A stretch of DNA of 11,774 nucleotides from Flavobacteriales bacterium (GTDB taxonomy: Bacteria; Bacteroidota; Bacteroidia; Flavobacteriales_D; Sanyastnellaceae): contig DQKQ01000131.1 in NCBI GenBank assembly GCA_015660615.1, forward strand, positions 1 through 11,774. The letters are read 5' to 3'. Shown here in pieces: positions 7,254 to 11,774 of this stretch (its first letter is position 1; each line of letters opens with the position of its first letter). The notes beneath the pieces were generated by a model, which saw only the letters and a program-made list of their open reading frames with translations, was not told the origin of the DNA and did not search any database. Position numbers and translations under genes: made by a program.

Positions 7254-8213
7254 TTAGCGAGTAACAACGAAGTTAGTTGCTTGAGAGAAGTCCTTATGAA
7301 TAGCAGTCAATGTGTAAGTACCAGCAGCTAAAGCGTGCTTGATAACAAGACGGTTACCACCTATAACATCTTGCTGGCTGTACTCAGAAGTAAGAACAAT
7401 CTTACCTGTAAGGTCAGTAGCTTCAATGATGATGTTTTGGTCACCTAATACTAACTCAGTGTCAAACTGCATAGAGAATGAAGACTCGAATACTGGGTTA
7501 GGGAACACGTTGAACTTAGAATCATTAGCGATACCTGTAAGACCGTCAGTAACAGCTCCTTCACAAGAACCGTCGTTGTAAGTAGCGTCAGAACTGTAAT
7601 TAGCAGCATCAACGTTAGTACATCCGAAAACCTGAGCGTCTGTAGTAGAGAATGTCAAGTCGTGAGCTCTCCAAGTTCCACCTTCGCCATCACGGCCTTG
7701 TAGGTTAAGAACTCCAGTAGCAGTTCCGTCAGTAGTAAGTTGCATAAGAAGCACCTTGTTACCAACTTCAGCAGCAGCTTGAACATCAGTAGGAACTACA
7801 AACCAAGCTCCGTCAGTAACAGTAAGTTCGTTACCAGCTAAGAAGTTAGTGTAATCAATTCCAATAGTCCATAGGTTATTGTTCTCGCTGTTATCAGCTC
7901 CTACAGTTACCCAGCTATCAAAAGCTAGACCTTGATCAATACCTACAATCGCTTCGTTCACGTCAAGTGAAGAAGAAGATCCGTACTGGTGCTGGAAGAA
8001 AGATCCAGTTGTTGCTACGTTTAACACGTGCTCTTCAGCAGCGAAAATCGCGTGAAGTGAGTGTTGTGCTGAAGGAAGTACTGCGTAAACACGGTATGTG
8101 TTTCCAGGTACAATTCCTCCATTGTCTACAGCTTCAACTACCAACTCTACGTTGTTAGCGCTAGCTCCGAAGCCCATTAAAAGGGCTGCTGTCATTGCAA
8201 AAAGATTCTTCAT
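7254..8213 (-). CDS. Secreted protein with T9SS type A sorting domain
   Basis: Exported cargo of the type IX secretion system, of unknown function. The 319 residues comprise a Sec signal peptide (about 1-19, ending 'GASA'), an unnamed beta-rich domain (about 22-190) with 'NTYRVYAVLP' (38-47), 'SFFQHQYG' (71-78) and 'FDSWVTVG' (98-105), a Cys-paired linker (Cys198 to Cys217, with 'DAANYSSDA' and 'DGSC'), and a C-terminal sorting domain (about 235-319) showing 'FNVFPNPV', 'DLTGKIV' and 'LAAGTYTLT'. The N-terminal domain resembles an uncharacterised module I recall from other Bacteroidota exported proteins, which needs a search to confirm. Codon use is strongly selected: 10 of the first 13 Asn codons are AAC and most Arg codons are CGT, suggesting high expression. 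It ends with TAA, then a repeat array and a strong terminator, so it is probably monocistronic. Confidence 0.9.
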   Translation of the reverse strand: MKNLFAMTAALLMGFGASANNVELVVEAVDNGGIVPGNTYRVYAVLPSAQHSLHAIFAAEEHVLNVATTGSFFQHQYGSSSSLDVNEAIVGIDQGLAFDSWVTVGADNSENNNLWTIGIDYTNFLAGNELTVTDGAWFVVPTDVQAAAEVGNKVLLMQLTTDGTATGVLNLQGRDGEGGTWRAHDLTFSTTDAQVFGCTNVDAANYSSDATYNDGSCEGAVTDGLTGIANDSKFNVFPNPVFESSFSMQFDTELVLGDQNIIIEATDLTGKIVLTSEYSQQDVIGGNRLVIKHALAAGTYTLTAIHKDFSQATNFVVTR

Positions 8214-8250
8214 TTGAATGGGTTTATTATTATCTTAATTATTTATTTTT

Positions 8251-8280
8251 CAATTTTATATAAAAGTCTTCATCAGACTT
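8251..8280 (-). promoter_or_regulatory. Candidate promoter and operator-like inverted repeat of the T9SS cargo gene
   Basis: On the minus strand TAAAATTG (8258-8251) matches the Bacteroidota -7 consensus at five of six fixed positions and would give a leader of about 30 nt. A perfect 6-5-6 inverted repeat, AAGTCT-TCATC-AGACTT (8264-8280), lies immediately upstream of it, in the -10 to -35 interval. No -33 box is obvious. The leader between 8214 and 8250 is very AT-rich, as is usual for well-translated Bacteroidota mRNAs. Confidence 0.35.
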
Positions 8281-8468
8281 GCGCATAAAGATAGGACATT
8301 CTTCTCTAAAAACATAATCCTTTTTAAAGGAGTTTGTAAATTATTGTTCGATGAACCTGTAATTATAATCGATGAACACACGTTATTGTATTGTTATTCA
8401 TAGGTAAGACGTTACATAACGCAAAAGGTTGCACATAGATTTAGGAACATTAAAAATAGCTCAAATAC
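8281..8468. promoter_or_regulatory. Core of the divergent intergenic region with operator-like repeats
   Basis: This is the centre of the 340-bp gap between the T9SS cargo gene and paaZ; no credible coding frame is seen. It holds a direct repeat TCGATGAAC at 8348-8356 and 8369-8377, spaced 21 bp start to start or two helical turns. The first copy lies in a small inverted repeat (GTTC-GAT-GAAC). It also holds a perfect 5-2-5 palindrome, CGTTA-CA-TAACG (8410-8421), with a half-site ACGTTAT at 8380-8386, and a short AT palindrome CCTTT-TT-AAAGG (8319-8330). These could bind regulators of either gene. They match no operator I can name. Confidence 0.35.
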
Positions 8469-8500
8469 TTGATAAATTAAGAAAAGTTAACCTTTATTTG
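8469..8500 (+). promoter_or_regulatory. Candidate paaZ promoter
   Basis: TTG (8469-8471) is followed by 21 bases and TTTATTTG (8493-8500), which matches the Bacteroidota -7 consensus TAnnTTTG at five of six positions. The predicted start near 8506 gives a leader of about 48 nt before the paaZ ATG at 8554. The spacing is slightly long, so this is a suggestion only. Confidence 0.35.
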
Positions 8501-8553
8501 AATCTCAACTATCATCTTCTCTTACCTAACTTGCATCGAGAAAAGCAAATAAC

Positions 8554-10620
8554 ATGAAAAAGTTAGGGAATTTAGTGGCGGATAGATGGGTTGAGGGTGG
8601 TGGTGATGGGAGTACCTTATATAACGCTATTACGGGAGATGCTATTTCTACCGCGTCTACCCAGGGGCTAGATATAGCTAAAATGTATGATTTTGCAAGG
8701 GAAACTGGTGGGCACGCGTTGCGTAAAATGACTTTCCAGGAAAGAGGACGAATGATAAAGGCGTTGGCGCTTCACCTTCATTCTAAAAAGGACTCCTTTT
8801 ATAAAGTGAGTTCTGCAACCGGTGCGACAAAGGTTGATAGCTGGATTGATATTGAGGGTGGAATAGGTAATTTGTTTGCAAACGCTTCGCTAAGACGCAA
8901 GCTCCCTGACACATCTTTCGCTGTTGATGGCGATTTTGTTCCACTTTCTAAAGAAGGAACTTTCGGAGGGCATCACATACTTGTACCTAAAGAAGGTGTG
9001 GCAATACATATTAATGCATACAATTTTCCGATTTGGGGTATGCTTGAAAAAATTGCGGTGAATCTCTTAGCAGGAGTGCCTGCTATTGTAAAGCCTGCGA
9101 CAGTGACTTCTTACCTGACGGAATTTATGGTTAGAGAGATTCATGCGAGTGGCATACTACCTAAAGGTGCGCTTCAACTCGTCTGTGGTTCTGCTCGTAA
9201 TATTCTGGATTTCGTCGATGAGCGTGATGTGGTGACGTTCACTGGGTCGGCTTCTACTGGACGTGCTTTAAAGGTACATCCTCAAATTATTGAGAACTCC
9301 GTGCCTTTTAATTTAGAAGCGGATTCGTTGAATGCTGCGATTTTAGGTCCGGACGCGGGGCCTGGAACACCTGAATTTGATCTATTTGTAAAGGAGATTC
9401 GCAAGGAGATGACTGTTAAAGCAGGCCAAAAATGTACCGCCGTCCGTCGTATCCTCGTGCCAGAACCCCACATCGATGCCTTCCAGGAATCTCTAATTGC
9501 ACAACTTTCGAAGACAGTAATCGGAGATCCATCAGTTGAAGGTGTTAGGATGGGTGCGCTTGTCGGTTGTTCGCAGAGAGATGACGTCATTGCTCAGGTC
9601 TCGAAATTAAGTTCTGAATCTGATATCGTTTTTGGCTCAACTTCTAATTCAGATTTATCGCTAGTCGGAGCAAGTGCAGAAGTAGGAACCTTTATGAGTC
9701 CTATACTTTTACGTGTAAAAGACCCATCTACTGCGGTAAATGTGCACGAAATCGAAGCCTTCGGCCCAGTGAGTTCTGTTATGTCCTATAATACGGTAGA
9801 GGAGGCCGTCGCCCTTTCTAAAAGAGGAAAGGGTTCTCTGTGCTGCAGCATCACCACCCACGACCAATCAGTAGCTACTGAGTTCGTTAGAAATGCCGCA
9901 AGCATGCATGGACGTATTCTCGTTCTTGATCGTGAGTGCGCAAAAGAAAGTACAGGACACGGATCTCCGCTCCCACTACTTGTCCATGGCGGACCAGGTC
10001 GAGCTGGTGGCGGTGAGGAGATGGGCGGGCTCAGAGGAATTCGACACTACATGCAGAGAACGGCCATACAAGGTCACCCCTCCATGCTAACTGCGATCAC
10101 CGAGCAATTCCAACCCGGAGCTGCTCAACCCGCGTCCGAGCCCCACGTATTTAGAAAGCACTTCGAAGAACTACGAATAGGAGAAACCGTGACTACGGCG
10201 AAGCATACAGTGACAGAAGCTGACATCTCTAATTTCGCTAACGTCTCAGGCGACAACTTCTACGCCCACGTTGATTCCACATCACTAGAGGGAACGTTAT
10301 TCGAGCAGCGTGTTGCCCACGGATACTTCATCCTCAGTAAAGCAGCCGGCCTCTTTGTCGATCCACAAAAAGGACCAGTCCTTCTCAATTACGGAATCGA
10401 AGAATGTCGTTTCACGAAGCCCGTTTACCCAGGTGCCACTATTGGAGTTCGCCTCACGGTTAAAGAAAAAATTGCACAAGAACGTCGCGAGCCTTCTGAT
10501 ATCTCGAAGGGTATCGTCAAGTACCTCGTAGATGTTTATGACGAAACAGGAGAAACCGTCGCTATCGCCACCATCCTAACTATGGTTAAGATGCTCGATC
10601 AATCTGCGGATGAAGCTTAA
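8554..10620 (+). CDS. paaZ: Bifunctional PaaZ: oxepin-CoA hydrolase / 3-oxo-5,6-dehydrosuberyl-CoA semialdehyde dehydrogenase
   Basis: Opens the oxepin-CoA ring of the aerobic phenylacetate pathway and oxidises the resulting aldehyde. At 688 residues it is close to E. coli PaaZ (about 680). Residues 1 to about 520 form an aldehyde dehydrogenase domain with 'INAYNFPIWG' (153-162), 'VKPAT' (179-183), 'FTGSASTGR' (229-237), general-base Glu255 in 'NLEADSLN' and nucleophile Cys294 in 'GQKCTAVRR'. Residues about 530-688 form a MaoC-type hotdog hydratase with 'ADISNFANVSGDNFYAH' and the catalytic pair Asp567 and His572. Both active sites look intact. No other paa genes are in the window; the gene 6 bp downstream encodes a peptidase. 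Base composition shifts inside the gene from G-rich to C-rich on the coding strand. The start fits the conserved ALDH N-terminus and length. Confidence 0.93.
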   Translation: MKKLGNLVADRWVEGGGDGSTLYNAITGDAISTASTQGLDIAKMYDFARETGGHALRKMTFQERGRMIKALALHLHSKKDSFYKVSSATGATKVDSWIDIEGGIGNLFANASLRRKLPDTSFAVDGDFVPLSKEGTFGGHHILVPKEGVAIHINAYNFPIWGMLEKIAVNLLAGVPAIVKPATVTSYLTEFMVREIHASGILPKGALQLVCGSARNILDFVDERDVVTFTGSASTGRALKVHPQIIENSVPFNLEADSLNAAILGPDAGPGTPEFDLFVKEIRKEMTVKAGQKCTAVRRILVPEPHIDAFQESLIAQLSKTVIGDPSVEGVRMGALVGCSQRDDVIAQVSKLSSESDIVFGSTSNSDLSLVGASAEVGTFMSPILLRVKDPSTAVNVHEIEAFGPVSSVMSYNTVEEAVALSKRGKGSLCCSITTHDQSVATEFVRNAASMHGRILVLDRECAKESTGHGSPLPLLVHGGPGRAGGGEEMGGLRGIRHYMQRTAIQGHPSMLTAITEQFQPGAAQPASEPHVFRKHFEELRIGETVTTAKHTVTEADISNFANVSGDNFYAHVDSTSLEGTLFEQRVAHGYFILSKAAGLFVDPQKGPVLLNYGIEECRFTKPVYPGATIGVRLTVKEKIAQERREPSDISKGIVKYLVDVYDETGETVAIATILTMVKMLDQSADEA

Positions 10621-10626
10621 GGTGTG

Positions 10627-11774
10627 ATGATGTATTTGTTTTTATCAGTGTTACTGATGCTGGGAGCTGAGGGTGATAAGCCTAATGTAGAAACGATGAC
10701 CAATGTACGAGCGTTTGAATGTTTTACGGAATCAACTTACTGTTTGGACTTAAAAGACACATCAAACACAACAAAAGGATATCTGAGAGATTTAGATACT
10801 TTAAAAGTTTGGGTTGAAAAATTACACCCCCTACCCTTTGCCAGAGTAAATAAGGAAGAATGGGATGCAACTTGCGAAAAGGCTAAGAAGGATGTTGCTG
10901 AAGGAGGAAATGAATTAGCGATGACGCTTGCTGTAGGTTCAATGCTAGGTGTACTAAAGGATAGCCACACGATGATATCGCTTGGGGTTTGGGCTAAAGA
11001 GGAAATGGGGTACTTGGGGGTAAACACGCTCACGCTCACTAGCATAGACGGTGATGTATATGTAAAACATGATGAACAAGGATTGATAGCGCCTGGAACT
11101 AAGATCACCACGATTAACGGCCTGCCTATCGCTGAGATTTTTGACCATGCTAAGACGATTTCACCTCAAGAGGGTGAGGCGTGGCTAAGTCGTGTGCGTA
11201 TCGCCGAGCATATGATATTGCCCATGGCGAGTGCTATGGTGAAAGATTCGAAGCGAGTAACGACGATTAATGGGTTGGATTATCCTTTTAGGAAGAAACT
11301 TAAAATATCTAAGTGGAAAAAGAATAGAAGAGATAAACTTGATACGGGATTGAACTGGGAGTTTGATGATGGAGTGGCGCGGCTCGAAATAGGTTCGTTT
11401 ATGTCGGGCTCGGGGTGGAGATATTTTAGGGAATTGAATCGTGGGTTTAAGCAGATAGAGAAGCACCGAGATGAGTGGGGAATAAAAGGTTTGGTGGTAG
11501 ACCTTAGGGGCAACCTAGGAGGGCTTGGTTATAGAATGGCAGAAGTCTTTTACTATTTGACAGAGGAAGAAATAAAAATTCCGGTGGCGTACATTAAGAG
11601 GCAGAGTAGAGAATCAGCTGAGTTAAATCGGGACAGATATCGTGGGATGGTGAGGTGGATAGTTGATAGATGGGGGAATGAAGAAAATGGAATGATTGAA
11701 ATTAAAAGAATGGCAGAACTGGAGATTGGAGAAGTAGATACTATAAGGCCTGCAGGGATGAAGGTAGAAATAGG
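10627..11774 (+). CDS. Probable S41-family (C-terminal processing) serine peptidase, truncated by the right edge
   Basis: An open frame of 382 codons runs to the end of the window without a stop. It starts with a hydrophobic segment (MMYLFLSVLLMLGAEG) that could be a signal peptide, though it lacks the usual Lys or Arg at the start. Residues about 50-115 fit the S41 helical N-terminus ('DLDTLKVWVEKLHP', then 'KDSHTMI' at 111-117). A PDZ-like segment includes 'IAPGTKITTINGLPI' (154-168). 'VARLEIGSF' (250-258) and 'LVVDLRGNLGG' (289-299) match the S41 core. The catalytic Ser and Lys normally lie further on and are not visible. An AAGGTG sequence overlaps the paaZ stop; ATG at 10627 or 10630 could be the start. 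The 6-bp gap suggests cotranscription with paaZ. The coding strand is strikingly G-rich and C-poor. Confidence 0.8.
   Translation, partial: MMYLFLSVLLMLGAEGDKPNVETMTNVRAFECFTESTYCLDLKDTSNTTKGYLRDLDTLKVWVEKLHPLPFARVNKEEWDATCEKAKKDVAEGGNELAMTLAVGSMLGVLKDSHTMISLGVWAKEEMGYLGVNTLTLTSIDGDVYVKHDEQGLIAPGTKITTINGLPIAEIFDHAKTISPQEGEAWLSRVRIAEHMILPMASAMVKDSKRVTTINGLDYPFRKKLKISKWKKNRRDKLDTGLNWEFDDGVARLEIGSFMSGSGWRYFRELNRGFKQIEKHRDEWGIKGLVVDLRGNLGGLGYRMAEVFYYLTEEEIKIPVAYIKRQSRESAELNRDRYRGMVRWIVDRWGNEENGMIEIKRMAELEIGEVDTIRPAGMKVEI

Noticed and set aside
7967..8158. Plus-strand open frame opposite the T9SS cargo gene.
   Set aside because: It is entirely antisense to a well-supported gene with signal peptide and sorting domain, and encodes no recognisable protein.
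8319..8330. CCTTT-TT-AAAGG palindrome considered as a terminator.
   Set aside because: It has a 2-base loop, a weak AT-rich stem and no U tract, and it lies in a divergent region where no transcript should end.
11185..11513. Antisense open frames opposite the peptidase gene.
   Set aside because: They are biased Ser/Pro/Phe-rich shadows of a G-rich coding strand, lie fully inside a recognisable S41 gene and show no motif.

Overview
The window looks like ordinary chromosome from a member of the Bacteroidota, probably a marine-type Flavobacteriia. Three things support this. A secreted protein ends in a type IX secretion (T9SS) sorting domain and carries the Cys-paired 'GCT...NYSSDA...DGSC' linker common in that phylum. 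Start sites lack strong Shine-Dalgarno sequences. Several intergenic gaps hold octamers matching the Bacteroidota -7 promoter element TAnnTTTG, either exactly or at five of six fixed positions. The genus cannot be told from this sequence.

Left block (1-1845, minus strand): tpiA (triosephosphate isomerase) and prmA (ribosomal protein L11 methyltransferase) are 19 bp apart. They are followed 45 bp later by the 5' end of a gene for an exported protein that runs off the left edge. Together they look like one transcript. A 26-bp gap with a perfect inverted repeat separates tpiA from the divergent plus-strand pair recQ (short RecQ helicase) and an RlmI-type 23S rRNA cytosine methyltransferase; that pair overlaps by 8 bp.

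Middle block (4984-8213, minus strand): in transcription order this holds a T9SS cargo protein with codon use suggesting high expression, a 3' UTR with five 12-bp tandem repeats, a textbook UUCG-loop terminator, a PhoD-like phosphatase lipoprotein, and pdxH (pyridoxamine 5'-phosphate oxidase) with its own plausible promoter. The pdxH end converges with the rRNA methyltransferase.

Right block (8554-11774, plus strand): a 340-bp AT-rich divergent intergenic region with operator-like repeats leads to paaZ (bifunctional oxepin-CoA hydrolase and semialdehyde dehydrogenase of phenylacetate catabolism). Six bases later a probable S41-family serine peptidase begins and is cut by the right edge.

No CRISPR array, phage, transposon, tRNA, rRNA or defence island is visible. 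I do not see a clearly new biological system. The items most worth checking are the symmetric divergent promoter, the 12-bp repeat array in the 3' UTR, the stand-alone paaZ with an internal swing in base composition, and the palindromes at the pdxH and paaZ promoters.
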